NCBI GenBank assembly: GCA_022316685.1 | Contig: JAKJHU010000039.1 | Location: forward strand, 3,162,001-3,226,000 | Direction: 5' to 3' | Source: Progne subis subis | Taxonomy: Eukaryota; Chordata; Aves; Passeriformes; Hirundinidae | DNA: 64,000 nucleotides | Shown here: piece after piece, positions 12,496 through 24,765 of the stretch | How the letters are laid out: every line of letters begins with the position of its first letter | How positions within the stretch are numbered: position 1 is the first letter of the stretch | The notes under the pieces: generated by a model | Told to the model about the DNA's origin: nothing | Seen by the model: the letters and a program-made list of their open reading frames with translations, nothing else | Database searches by the model: none | Translations under genes and position numbers: made by a program

Positions 12496-15299
12496 AACTA
12501 ACCGAAGTTTGGAATGAATCAGAATCCCTCCAATAAAGACTAATGGTAAAACAAAATGATAGGCACCCAAAAGTAATTTCAGGGAAGCTGTTTACCACAG
12601 ACATATGAGTGTCATAAGTGAATACCATTTCTTTAGTTTCCTATATTTGATTATTTGTCACTTAAAAAAAAAATCATCCATTTATAATTAAGGCCAGGGC
12701 AATTCCTCAAGGTTTCAGTATCTGAATAACTTTCCAGTGAATACTTAGAGGACTGCATTTTTTTGACCATGCTTGCTGTAGTGGAGCCAAGGCAAGTGTT
12801 CTTAAAATATGGAGATGACTGAATACTTCTAAATTGTTATTTTTCTTTAAGGCAAAAAATGTGTATTTAAAATCTTTGAAATAAATGTAATGAAACAGCT
12901 AGGCTGCAAGATTTTGTCAAGAGTGAATTTGACCCATGAGCTTGGTTGCTTCTCTGCAATTAGGATCTCAAGCCCTCTTTTCTCCCTCTTTGAAAAATTT
13001 GAAATTTACTCTACTTGATTGTATGATTTACAGGCAAATATTTTACATTTGATGACTTACAGTTATTTTCAGTGTTAGAGCAAGGTGGAAACTGAAGCGA
13101 TCTCCAGTCAGATCCTATGTCTGGGTTGCTGAGATGTATTGTTTTTGTTAATACAGATGCTTTGTGGTGTGCATATTCTAATGACGGAAGTGATTTTTGG
13201 CATAATGAAGACTTATGCAGTGGTGGCAGTTTTTTGTCACACAGCTATGCTTTTCTTTCCAGTATACTCCTTAGAGTTAGAGAATATCCCTGGTTTAATA
13301 TAGAAGGAATCTGACATAGCCCTGAGGAAGCACAAGTGTTTATGGAAAGAGCTGTTAATCTTTGATCAACTGGGGTCTCCTTGTTACTGACTTTGATTAC
13401 ACAAGTGTACAACTTTAATTACAGCTTTTAATAAGATTTCATTTCTTCCTAGTCACATTCTTTGTATAGTAGAGCAGCTTATCTTTTCCTTACTCCCCTG
13501 CTCCCCTTCCCTTCCCCCTTTGCCTTTTTATGGAAAAGGGTGTTTGAGGTCATTGAAGGGGATTCAGAGTCCAGAGGGATCCTGCTGCACACAGTCTGCC
13601 CATGACTTTACCCTCCACTCACTTGCACAGTCCAGAGAGCTCTCTCCTTCAGCTGCCCTCCGAATATGCCTGCAGCTGGCAGCTGCCCAGGAGGTGGTGG
13701 TCAGCAGGGGAGGACAGGTCTGAGAGGCACCATGTTCACGTAGATGTTCACTGCTGCACAAAACCTCTGAAAAACCCTCTGGAAGTCTCTGTAGCTAAAG
13801 AATGTTCTGATCTCCCCATCACTGAGTAACCCGACACTTGGGTGAATTAATTCTGATGTTGAGAAAGGGGAACTTGAGGTGTCTCCCTTGGTATTTGCTG
13901 TATTTGTGCTCTTCCCTAAGCCTCTGCTTTTGGCCCCTGTCAGGGATAGGATATTGGTCCGGTATAGCCAAGACAAAAAGAGTTTGACTCCCATGTAGAG
14001 CATAAGATACAACGGAGGAGTCACTTAAAAGATGTGAGTCGCAAAAAAAGATACAAGATAGTAAAACTGCAATTTGCACTGATTTGACATTCAGAGGTGT
14101 GCAAAACTTGAAAATGCCAGTTGTGCCTACAGAAGAGGATGGTGGGGGAAACAACTAAGACAACAGCAAAGGGAGCTTCTTTTATCTCTGTGTACTCATC
14201 CCTTTGGTTCACTTGCTGTATGTGCTATACTCTTTTTGCACACTAATGAATATCAGCGTCAGAGCAAGTTATGCCATCTATCACTCTGCTCCTGTTTTCT
14301 AATGAACTTACCCCTAACAGGTAGCTTTCCTAGCTATTCGTGTCACGAGTGAATTTCACCTTGACAATAGATCAAGAATGAGGTTCAGCAGTGTGGCCCA
14401 CCTACTTTGCATTGCTCCAGCATGACAGCTGCTTTGTGTCCTCAGGGTAGCTTTACTTTGATGCTTTTCCCCGTTTAGAAAAATTTGGAGGCAGGATTTT
14501 GGTAATCTCCAGCAGCCAGAGTTTTTAAACCTATCTCAAGGGAAGATGAAGATTCTACAGAATTTTTGAACAAACAGTTATTTATGAAGTGACATTGTCT
14601 TTAGAACTGTTACTCCCACTAGGCTCCAGAGAAAAGCAGCATTTGCCATGCTGGATCTGACTGGTCCCTGCTGCTCCTAGCACCTCAGGCTTCACTGTAG
14701 AAAACTCTGGAAAACTCATGACAAAGCATATAGTCTGACCATTGCAGATATGGCTCTAGTTATTAAGGGGTGTGTTTTCATTCTGCAGAAGCACACAATA
14801 AGAGAACTCTGGTCTTTGCTCTTGTGGGCTCTTTGACACCAGAAATGCTGGAGTGAAGTTCTTCTAAACTCGGCTGGCTTTCTGGTTGCCTAAAACATAC
14901 TGCAGTAGTTGCTGTAACATGGGATTGAAATGACTGGTTTGCTGATTTGGCTGGACAAACTACAGGGGAAGAGAAACAATCAAATGAGTTCACTGTGGTG
15001 TACATGGGCCTGACCCAGGGTCATAGGCCAGTGTGATTGCATCATTTGCTCATTCAGTAACCATGCTGCTACTGAAAAGATCTGTGTCTAGTTCTTGACA
15101 GCCTGATCTTTTGATGAATTTGACATCACTTTCTGCATGGATCTGCTTCATCCGTGTCTCGTGTCACCAATATTTGCATCTGTCCAGGCAAAGTTTTTCC
15201 GTTTCTCCATTTTCAAGCCAACCTCACGTCCTCTTTTCCTACTGTTGTCGGAGGGGGCAGCGCAATCATTCTCACTGTCTGCCCTGTCTCTTTTGGCAG

Positions 15300-15460
15300 G
15301 CTCGGGGACCAGTTCTACAAAGAAGCAATTGAGCACTGCCGCAGCTACAACTCTCGGCTCTGTGCCGAGCGGAGCGTCCGCCTTCCCTTCCTGGATTCGC
15401 AGACTGGGGTAGCTCAGAACAACTGCTACATCTGGATGGAGAAGAGGCACAGGGGGCCAG
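15300..15460 (+). CDS. DPF3: DPF3 exon 2: Requiem N-terminal domain, first part
   Basis: DPF3 (BAF45c) is a nuclear accessory subunit of BAF (SWI/SNF) chromatin-remodelling complexes. Its C-terminal PHD fingers read modified histones in the long isoform. This 161-nt exon encodes the start of the Requiem N-terminal domain shared by DPF1, DPF2 and DPF3. It opens with [13 protein letters not shown] and continues through [17 protein letters not shown] to [30 protein letters not shown] matches DPF3 as I remember it rather than DPF2, which has GEQYYKDAMEQC. The exon starts after TTGGCAG, with the last base of a split Ala codon, and ends with the first base of a split Gly codon. With about 11 residues from exon 1 it would cover residues 11-65. 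The donor GTTGGT is non-consensus and overlaps a second donor 4 nt downstream. Confidence 0.96.
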
Positions 15461-18400
15461 GTTGGTAATGCTGTGCCTGCGTATGAGTGTGCATGTACGG
15501 AAGGCTGGCCACGGAGCCCTCATGGGGTTTAATTAATAGGAGCTCAAACCTGCTACGGGCCACACAGAGGAGAAACTGCCTAAACCTCTGTGCCTGCAGG
15601 GGATTTCCTTTGGTAACTGCAGAGAGCTCATGCTAATTACCCGCTACGCAAAGAAGTGCCTGACATGGTAGTTTCTAAGGCTGCATCATTGTAGCTCTTT
15701 TCATGCTATCAATCTCAGTCTGTAGCAGAAGACTCAATTCTCTGCTCTAAGCAGGACTGGAATTACCTCCAAGGTGGAGGTGGGCGTTTCTTAGATGAAT
15801 GCTGAAAATAAGAAACTATATTAGGAAGGATATAAAACTTAAGTAGAATATATGACAGTCCAGTTAATGGAATGTATGTTGTTCTAATGGTCAGAAATAT
15901 ACGTATAAATCCTGGTTCTGCTTTGAATAGGTTAACTTGGGTATCCGTTCTGGAGCTGTGGTTCCCTTGGGTACAGAAAGAAGTTGGTATATTTCCTTAA
16001 GGAGCTTTGGCTAATGCCTATTCCACAGCTCAGTGAAGCTCAAGGGAAAAGAGCACTATTATTTTTGTACACTTTGGTCAGTTGTTCCTTTGTTAGACTA
16101 AATCCATCAGAAATCCTTTTTTGAAAGGCAGAGGACAATCACCAGTTCAAAGACTGGAGATGTTGCTCAGACACAAGTCCTTCTGAACATCAAAGGGAAT
16201 TTGGCTAGGTTGTAGCTCAGTATCTGATCAACAGTAAGCTCTGGGACCAGATTTTTGACAGCACCAAAATGTATTTCTATCTTTTATTTTCCCCTTTAGT
16301 ACAGCCCAGAGGATCCAGGCAGGAAGGGACCTGGGGTACATGGGCACTGGAAGTATGACATGCACACGTGCATAAGTACATGCCAGTTCTCTAAACAATA
16401 TTGACATCCTCTCACCTTCACCCTCCACCCCCTCAAATTCTAGATCTGAAATTATGGGAAGGTGAAGCCTGCTCTAATCTCCTCCACTGTCTGCTTTACA
16501 GGAGATGAAGTGGGAGGAACACATAGGATATTCCTTTACCCTCCTGGGGCTAAGAAAGCAATTGCAGCTTCTGAAAAGTGCCTAGCCGAGTCTTAGCTAA
16601 AACTTTCCTTCTCCCTTTTCTAGGATATACAAAAGGAAGGATCTTTGTGTTCCACCTATTACTAAAATATCAAAAGTAGATTTAGGGTTGTCTTGCAGTA
16701 CTATTAGAAAACTGTTTATATAATATAATGCAGGCACTTTTGGTGCAGGAGGCAACAGGTGTTTTCACAGTGTTAAAAATGCCCGAAGAATATTTCAGCC
16801 ACCAAGACTGCTGGGGTAATTCAGGACTGCTGAATGTGGTTCACAAGATAGGAGTTGTTTAAACTTCTAGACTAACCCTTCTTTTGTAGGGTTGCTTCAC
16901 AAGTCCCCTTCCCTTCTCTTGTTATGAGTAAAGTGCTGCTATTTTTATCCTGAACACAGTCAGAAGATATATACACCCAGGTATAAATCCACTGTATTCA
17001 CAACTAATGTTTTGTCAACAGCATCTTCCACAAAAACAGACATAGATAGTCTTGTGTGGATCTCATTGGCAGCTGTACACATGCAGAAGAAATCATCATG
17101 AATGTGTTACTGCATCACACCAGGACCCAAGTTACCTTAATTCTTTGCCTTTTTCAGCCACAAGCTTTGTGGACTACCTTGAGTAAATTCATTCTGCAAA
17201 TCTTTCCTTCCTTGCTTCTGATAGTGAACTGTTTGGCAGCTTGCCTGGCAGAAGGGGATAGGTGACATTTCTCCTGCAGGTCTGCACTAGAGACTAATGG
17301 TGGAACATTCTTCACAGAGAGTATCAAGTGAAAGAAGCCTCCTGCATCTGCACTGGCCACCAAATCTGATGACTTTGTTATTTCGAATTAGAATAATCAG
17401 TGTGAAATTAACCAGTCCTCCTACCCCATATTTGCTTTCCTCTTTCTTGATTTTTATTAGCCCGTTTAGTGCTCCCTTGAGTGTCTTTGCATAATCTATT
17501 TCTTGTAGCATTATGGTGAATCAAGACATCTCTCTACAGTTTTAGCATACCTGGTTTTGGTCTGTACACAATGTGCTCATGCCCATACTAAAGGACTCTG
17601 AAAATTCTCCGCCAGCCATCCTGATATCTGTCTTGTGTGCTGTGCTCACTACCATTTACTATCTCTAACCTGAAAAACTAGATAAAGGCAAATGGCAAAG
17701 CTCCAGGACCTCTTTTCACTTACACAGACTTGAAAAACAGAGAAAAGTCAGGAACTCAGCATATTAACCTGAGTTCTTGCTGTCCTCTTTGTTAAAGGAG
17801 TCAGAAATCTGCATCTCATGATAAACAGTTCAGGGTTAATTTCACACAATACTGCACATAACTCCCTCCCTTTCCCCTCCTCCCCTGGCCTTTCACACGA
17901 GCTTTGAGTTATGACTCTCCTACACTAATGAGATAAACAACATAACTCACTGCAGGTTCTGCTATTTCCTCTGTAAGCAAATGTTTGGAACCTTCTCTGG
18001 TTGCCCTATAAGGTACCAGAGAGAGAGACAGCCCACAGAGGGCTGGAGACAGTAATATGCATTATTTCCATATTCACTGCAAGATTGCCTGTGAAGGATC
18101 TACATTCAGAGCATTCAGAACTGACCGTTTTCTTGTTGCCATTCCTTTGTGTAAGATCTATACTTCATGTGAGCCAGCACAGAAACAGATGAGGAACAGG
18201 GCAAAGAATTGAGGTAGCATTGATGGGTTGAATGAAGTGAAAATCTGGTATGTGTTTTAAGTTCATTGGATGGCAGTATATTAATGAACAGGTGTATTGT
18301 GAATAGCAGCAGAGAGCTTACCTGAAGGGTTGCAGAGGTGGATGCTGCATCATCTATTTCTTATTGATCTACCTGCCACCCTTTAAGGAAAAGGCTTTCC

Positions 18401-20413
18401 CAACTCTCTCCTTTCAAGTTTCTAATTGGGCTTTCAGCATGTGTAGTTGGCTTTTGCAGTCTTGGCTGAATCCAGAACTGCTCATTCATATAAGAGCACT
18501 CACATTAGCGGATATTCCTCCAAAACTAGTAGATCTTTGCTCCTCTCTGTCTAAAAAGCTGACAAAAGCTGTGGTACTTATTCCTTCAAATGGCTCCTCT
18601 ATGGAGGCCTCTGCAATGGAGGGCTGATTCTCTGTCCTACTGCTTTGATCTGACAATTGCCATTGCAGCGGTGTCCTCAAGTCCTTGCATAGGACCTGCA
18701 GAAAAAGGGTGGGGCTTCTTGCCTCCACCTCTTTAATTACTCACATCAGAGCCAGGCACAATCCACCTCATCATTATAGCAATTGTTTGCAGTAGGTTAA
18801 TGTTTGCAAAGTGGTATGAAGAAGGGTGTCCAAACACTGTATAAGTGGTAGTTATTCACGTTTTTATTTCCAAACTGGTCTTAGGCAACCTGTTCTGAAA
18901 TGTGTCCTTCTTGGGATATGCACAATGCCCAGCTTTCTGGGAATCAGTGAAAGAAGGGCATGAAAAGTCCAAGTCCAAAAGCATTCTGTGCCCTGAAACA
19001 GCCAGAATCTCTGCAGATACTCCACCACTTGGCCATACTTAGGCAGTATGCCACAAATGCTCCAAGACCTTGGAAGCAGATGGAAGATGCTGGGGTCTGA
19101 ACTGAAATTCCCGACAGTTGAAATATTTAAAACCAGGAACTTAGGTGTCACCTGCAGAATTTGATTTGCACATTCCCTTGAGGTGAATTATGTTATTGTG
19201 TCTTTTTCCCCACCCCCAAGTTAAGAGGATATTAGTTTTTTCATTATCCTCATTTGGTCTGGTGAATTGCTTTTGTTCCCAGGCTGATATTCTCTCCTGG
19301 CTGCTTCAGAAGAGAGAAGAGAGCTCTTGGGCCATCCTCCTGCCCTTGAGCTGTTCTGCTTTACTGGCACCCCTTGATGCTGCCCAGCTGTTCACTGTTG
19401 GTAGTTTCAGATATAGCAACACCACTCCTGTTCTCTCTCATGTGTGGTCTTACCTGGGTTTTGAGGACAATGAGTCTGGAATTGAAGTCAGGCTTTGTAG
19501 CCCTTTCAAGACGAGAGCAGCTGCAGAAGTGCAGAGGAGCCAAACCAGAACTGGTGGACAGAGAGGGCAGGAAAAGCAGAGGAGAGAATTAAATTCCTCC
19601 AACTTTTCTTGCTGGGTATTTCTGTGTGTCGTGACTATCTGGGGCAGTTGAGGATTCTTTGAAGCACTTGTCAGTGTGCTTCTGTGCCCCTAGTAGTGAT
19701 GTACTCACAAAGCCCTGCTGTAACCTGAATGCAAGAGAGCAAAGTATAGCTTGAACATTGGCTGAAGGACATCTGTCAGGAGAGCCAGGGCAGCTCAAAA
19801 GCTGGTGATGCCAAATGTGATTCAAGAGAACACGCAATGATATGAATGTTATTGGTGTATCTCCTCCCTCGTTCAGAATATTGGCATGAGGAGGTAAGAG
19901 TCAAAATGAAGAACTGGTATTCAAACATAAGGCCAGAATGTAAGCAAAAATACAGAATCGTATCTCTTGGATCTTTCTTTGCTCCTGTTTGGAAGACACA
20001 ATTTTCCTGAGCTGCTCTGTGCATCAGGGCCTCAAGATTTGCATGTCAGAACTTCATCTCTTCTCTCTCAAGGGGCTTTCTCTGCCCGTGGAGGAGGCAT
20101 CGCCCTTGTGACCCAGGAGAGTCTGAAATTCTATTTACCCTGAAGAAATCACAAATTATTTATGTGCAGCTCTGGTTTCAGTGAGCTGAGTGAAGTGTCT
20201 GAGTGAGACCTAGATTCTCTGTAGGCCTGATCCCAAGAGGTGCTGAAGAGTCTCAGGAGCACTGGATGCCTTGAGTGCTTAGCTCTGCCTCATGATTTGC
20301 AGGACTGAACCCTCCAACAAGGAGATGCTGGAAGGGCAAGAACAAAGATACTAGAGACAGTGCTTGTGGTTTGCAAACTGAAATGTGATTAATTTTTTGC
20401 CTTTAATCTTCAG
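15461..20413 (+). other. DPF3: DPF3 intron 2
   Basis: A 4.95-kb phase-1 intron from the GTTGGT donor after exon 2 to the TTCAG acceptor of exon 3. It contains only short chance open frames. I recognised no transposon, RNA gene or tandem repeat in it. Confidence 0.93.
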
Positions 20414-20521
20414 GCCTGGCTCCAGGTCAGCTGTACACATACCCAGCACGTTGCTGGCGCAAAAAGAGGCGTTTGCATCCCCCTGAGGATTCCAGGCTGA
20501 AGCTGCTGGAAATTAAACCTG
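20414..20521 (+). CDS. DPF3: DPF3 exon 3: Requiem N-terminal domain, second part
   Basis: This 108-nt exon continues the Requiem N-terminal domain. After completing the split Gly it reads [19 protein letters not shown], then [16 protein letters not shown]. The [20 protein letters not shown] block is the conserved end of the domain across DPF1-3, and TYPARC with LKLLEIKP points to DPF3. The strongly basic RKKRR stretch could help nuclear localisation or nucleic-acid contact; that is inference. The acceptor is TCTTCAG and the donor is the strong CCTG|GTAAGT. The exon begins and ends in phase 1, so skipping it would keep the frame but remove the end of the domain. Residues are about 65-101 under the assumed numbering. 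Confidence 0.96.
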
Positions 20522-23500
20522 GTAAGTATTTGTTTGCCTGGCTCTCCTGAGCTGCAGAGCAGCTGGCATACATGCAAACCTGGCATTCAGACCTTGGACT
20601 TTATCTTTGCTGCTTTCCAACCATTTATCATTGCATCTGTTGCATCTTACTTGATTTGCTGTAACCATAACCATCAAACCCTCTGCATACAACTCATCCC
20701 TTACAAAAATGTGAACAACTTGTATTGAATGCAAGGGGAGCTGAATTTACCTTCTCTGGGGTTGAATCCTGGCTTCTATTAGAAAATTCACAAGGATGTA
20801 AAGAATCAATTTATTACTAACTTTTTCCTCAGTGCATTACTAATACAAAGTCTCACTGGCATCTGCTGCCTAATCTTTTTGAAGAAGACCATTTCACAAA
20901 GTGTGAAACAGTAAGTATAAGATAAGATTTTTCTTGGTGGGGCTGGTCACAAGGGGTATGATCAGATTATAAACAACAAATAATAAAAGCCAGTGAGCAT
21001 ATGCCACATTTGTGTATTTCTGTCTGACTGTATGTGTACCTTTGTCCTTTATTCTTTCGTTCTTCTTGTCCTTGCTACTCTCCCACAATAAAACTATGTG
21101 AAGTGATGTGTCTGGATGCTGAATGAGTGACTATAAAGCAGATGTGGAGGAGCTGCAGCTGTGTCAGGTAGAGCATAGTGTTGTGCATTTTTCCCTGCAG
21201 TTAGTAATAAAGGCTTGCTGTCTCTGGGGTCAGCTATTATGAGAAGGAGGGAACACATATACTCACAGCTGTATGTGGTTTTTAAGAGGCGAGACATTGT
21301 CAGTATAAAAGTGCAGGAGAAAACCCCCAGAATGTAAATTAAGAATATTAAAAAAACCTGTTTGACAGAAGAAAGTGCCTGGGAACTGAGCTGTGCTCAG
21401 CAATAATGATGACTTTGCTTCTACACAGTAGTTGGTGGAGAGAGAGGAAAGGGCAACAGAGACAAGTTCTAAACCCATTAAAATCAGAGGGAGAATTCCT
21501 GTTGATTCTGGTAGAAACAGTTTTTGAAAACTCCCTACCTTCAGTATCAGCAGACAGTTGGAAAAGAGGAAGAAATGCCTATAATCATTCAGTTGGGGTT
21601 GAAACCAAGGGCAAAATCTCAGCCAGAGATTAGAACTAGACCTCACAGCAGAGCTGCTTGGAAAGAGCTGATGAAATCAATCATGTATATTGATGAAAAT
21701 GAGAATGGACTCTAGGAAGAGGGTAATGTTGGCTCATAGAAGTGCCTACCTTAGACTTTGTGATGATGCCAGTACTGCTGTGCCTTGGTAATTTTGTAAG
21801 GTAAAGCACTAGGGTAGAGTTTGACTCTTATTTGTTTGCATTACTCTTCTTTGCTGTACTCACTGAATGCCAAATTAGTTCATCCTACATGCCACGGGGC
21901 ATGAAAGGCAATTACCACAAAGTTATCAGATAAAGAGACCTCAGCATGTCTGTCTCTGTGTTGTTTTCCCTGCTATAAACATCTCCTCTGCATCTCAGGA
22001 GTGCTACTTTCGTTGCATTGCCAGTGGCAACCAAAGAAGGCGAGTTACATTGCTCTGCCATTTAAATCTATTTTCCAACCAATTTCTATCTAGTGATTAA
22101 CTTTCCTTATCAGTTATACCACAAAACAATTTCATTCCATCTGTGCATATCCAGAATAGACTCACTAGCCAAAAGTGGGATTTTTCCCTTCTCTGATCTG
22201 AAAGTATAGAACCTATGGAAAACATTGGGCTTCCATTTAAAGGTAGCTTTTGAGAATTTGGGAGAAAGAATATAATTTCCTTTCACCATGGACAGCAGAA
22301 ATACTGTTGTTATGGAGGGGAATACTGTTGTAAGGCCTAATGCTGAACCTAGGAAGCTACCTAGTGCTGACTTCTTTAGTCCTCAGTTAAACATTAGATG
22401 GTTGTGTGGGGCAAAGATGTGGAAATTTAAGATCTATTAAAAAGCACAGAGATGACAGCTGTAGGATATTTAAAATAAATTTGAAAGAAATCTAATCTAT
22501 ATGTTCCACATATAGATTTGACTCTACCTAGGGCCTGGACATTCTGTTCATTCCTTAGAGCTGCTCTCAGCAGCTAGAGAGTGCTTATGCTTGATTAATA
22601 TGCAAATACCTGATTTTTATAGAGGAGGCTGTGCAATTGTTGATATATTTTTATAGATATTTATAATTGTTATGTGGTATGTGCAAGCAACGCACTTCTA
22701 CATCATCAAATTAGCGCTAAACCTTAGTTGTTTTATCTTAACTGCATAGAAGTACTTCTTGTAAGACAACCACTGTAACAAACACACAAAAACCAGTTTT
22801 GCTCCAAAAGCTGCCATTCCAACAGTCAATGGGATTGACATCAGAGGTGTGAATATTTGTTGGACTGCACCTGGGCTTTCAGAGTGGTTTATTATAGCAA
22901 AAAGTTGTATTCAGAAGTTCCTGTATTCAGAAAAAGCCTACATAACTCAGGAGATACACAGACCTAGGATTTTTGTTGTGGTAAGTCAGAGCTAGTCATC
23001 AGCTGATCAATAAGTAGAATCAAACTATTGTCTTGCCAGCAGTTTGAGAATATTACAAATAATTTAGTAATAATATAGTATACTATTTTACTTTTATAAA
23101 CTAAAATAGTTCTATAGTTTTTGAATTATAGTTATAACCTACATTTGCAGGTTTATGTAGTGCAAGACACAACTCAGTGAGTGAGAGTTGCCCATTTGGT
23201 AATACCAAAATCTAATGAAGAAAACTATAATGCTCCAAAGGTCTGCTGGTTTTTTGTAAAATTCAAGGTGCACTATAATGTTTTTCCTGGGGATGAGTTG
23301 ATGCCTGCTTCTTAATAGAAGATGGTATTTTTGTTGTCCTGATCTGTTGCTTTTATTTAGTTTAAAATGAATGTGTTTGGTTTTAAGAATAGTTACTGCC
23401 AAACTTGTAAAGGTGTGAACACTGAAACAGGAATTGCTGATGCAGCCTTTAGATGTCTATTTTTCTCTGCCACTGAATACAGTTGCATGCATGCATTGCC

Positions 23501-23929
23501 CCAGTAAAGTGGTTTGTTCAAGGGTCTAGCAATGTTCATATCTGTACTATTTCCAAACATACTGTATCCCATCCAGTAGCCTATCCGGTAGATATGCAGG
23601 AGACGTAAAGTATTGCCAGTACTTAGTTGTGATAGTGTCTTTACTGACAATACAGTAAATATTATGACCAGATCTTCAGGAATTTCACTAAGTATTCCTT
23701 ACATTTACTTTCATATGGCCTGGTCTTCATCTTTCATCTGTAAGTTATATTCTTACTATCAAAACCAAGCAATATGGCTCAAGTGTAGGCCAGAGTTCAT
23801 TGTTGTAATGGGTATGAGCTGTTACTTGAGTCATTATAAAGTAGCAGTCAAGAATTCTATGAACACTCGTACAGATTTGAAACAAATCCTGGGCCATGGG
23901 CAATATGTTCACATGTTGCCAATACTGTG

Positions 23930-24532
23930 ATTTCATAGATTCAAAAAATACCAGATTGAAAGGGACCTCAAAGATCATCTGGTCCAACCTTTTTTGCCAA
24001 GAGTACGGTCTAGACAAGATGTCTCAGCACGCTGTCCAGCCAAATTTTGAAACTGTCCAGTGTTGGGGAATCTACCACTTCCCTGGGCAGATTAATCCAA
24101 TGGCTGATTGTTCTCAATGTGAAAAATTTTCCTCTTGTGTCCAACTGGAATTTCCTCAGGAGTAACCTGCACCCGTTAGCCCTCATGTTATTCATGTGAC
24201 TCTGTAAAAAGGATGTCTCCATCTTTGTGGCCTCTATTTAAATACTGGAACACAGTGATAAAGACTCCCCTAAGCCTTCTCTTCTCAAGTCTGAGCAAAC
24301 CCAGTTCTCTCAGACAGCCATAAGGCAGACTTCCTAGACCTTGGATCATCTTTGCAGCCCTTCCCTCGACCCTCTCCAGACTGTCCACATCTCTTTTGTA
24401 TAGCAGGGACCAAAACTGTATTTGTGCAGGGACCAGCACAGTATTCCGGGTGTAGCCTGATAAGCACTGAATATGATAATTACTTATCTCTGTTGGTGAT
24501 GCCCTTGCTGATGCAACCCAGAATCCTGTTGG

Positions 24533-24570
<38 letters not shown>

Positions 24571-24765
24571 TCACAGCAGCCCAGTGTTCATTCATATTGA
24601 GCTCATGGTCCACCAGGACACTGAAGTCCCTTTTCACAGAGCTGCTCCCCAGCCAGGCAGATCACAGCTCATACTGCATTTCTGGATTATGTTTTCCCAG
24701 ATACATTTCCTAGGTGCAGAGTTTTAAACTTACTAGGTGTTGATACTCATATAATATTTGTGAAA
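23930..24765 (-). mobile_element. CR1 LINE remnant, 5'-truncated, antisense to DPF3
   Basis: Read on the minus strand, this is the 3' end of a CR1 non-LTR retrotransposon, including the C-terminal part of the ORF2 reverse-transcriptase protein. Diagnostic translated blocks are FWSLLYKRDVDSLERVEGRA, RELGLLRLEKRRLRG, FQYLNRGHKDGD and WINLPREVVDSPTL, all typical of the CR1 ORF2 end. The 3' terminus, near 23930-23990, has the CR1 feature where GACCAGATGATCTTTGAGG is followed by an ATCTATGA-like end. The element is dead: about 800 bp remain, the frame shifts at least once (ANRILGCI lies in a different frame from the downstream block), and a 36-nt homopolymer interrupts it. The 5' limit near 24765 is approximate because similarity fades. 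Confidence 0.93.
24534..24569 (+). repeat. T36 homopolymer inside the CR1 remnant
   Basis: This is an uninterrupted run of 36 T on the + strand. It sits where CR1 copies normally have a short T-rich motif following GTTGGC, and CR1-like sequence continues on both sides. It therefore appears to be a microsatellite that grew inside the dead element, not a poly(A) tail. On the minus strand it reads as a polylysine run and accidentally bridges two out-of-register CR1 coding blocks. Confidence 0.9.

Larger units (their letters stand above)
1..15299 (+). other. DPF3: DPF3 intron 1 (3' part), no coding exon recognised
   Basis: This stretch precedes the first recognisable DPF3 coding exon. I infer it is the 3' part of intron 1, because exon 2 begins in phase 2 and so needs an upstream coding exon. 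I saw no sequence for the expected short N-terminal peptide and no CpG island, so the promoter is probably further upstream. The DNA is AT-leaning, CpG-poor and full of short chance open frames without family resemblance. Visible structure is limited to a homopurine tract near 3.75 kb, A-rich runs near 12.43-12.5 kb and T-rich runs near 11.05 and 12.15 kb. The acceptor at its end has a good pyrimidine tract followed by GGCAG. Confidence 0.8.

Noticed and set aside
15154..15299. Open frame running upstream from exon 2 in the DPF3 reading frame, suggesting an alternative N-terminus.
   Set aside because: The extension has no ATG (it begins at GTG), and a canonical pyrimidine tract and acceptor lie exactly at the conserved exon boundary. 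It is intron read-through.
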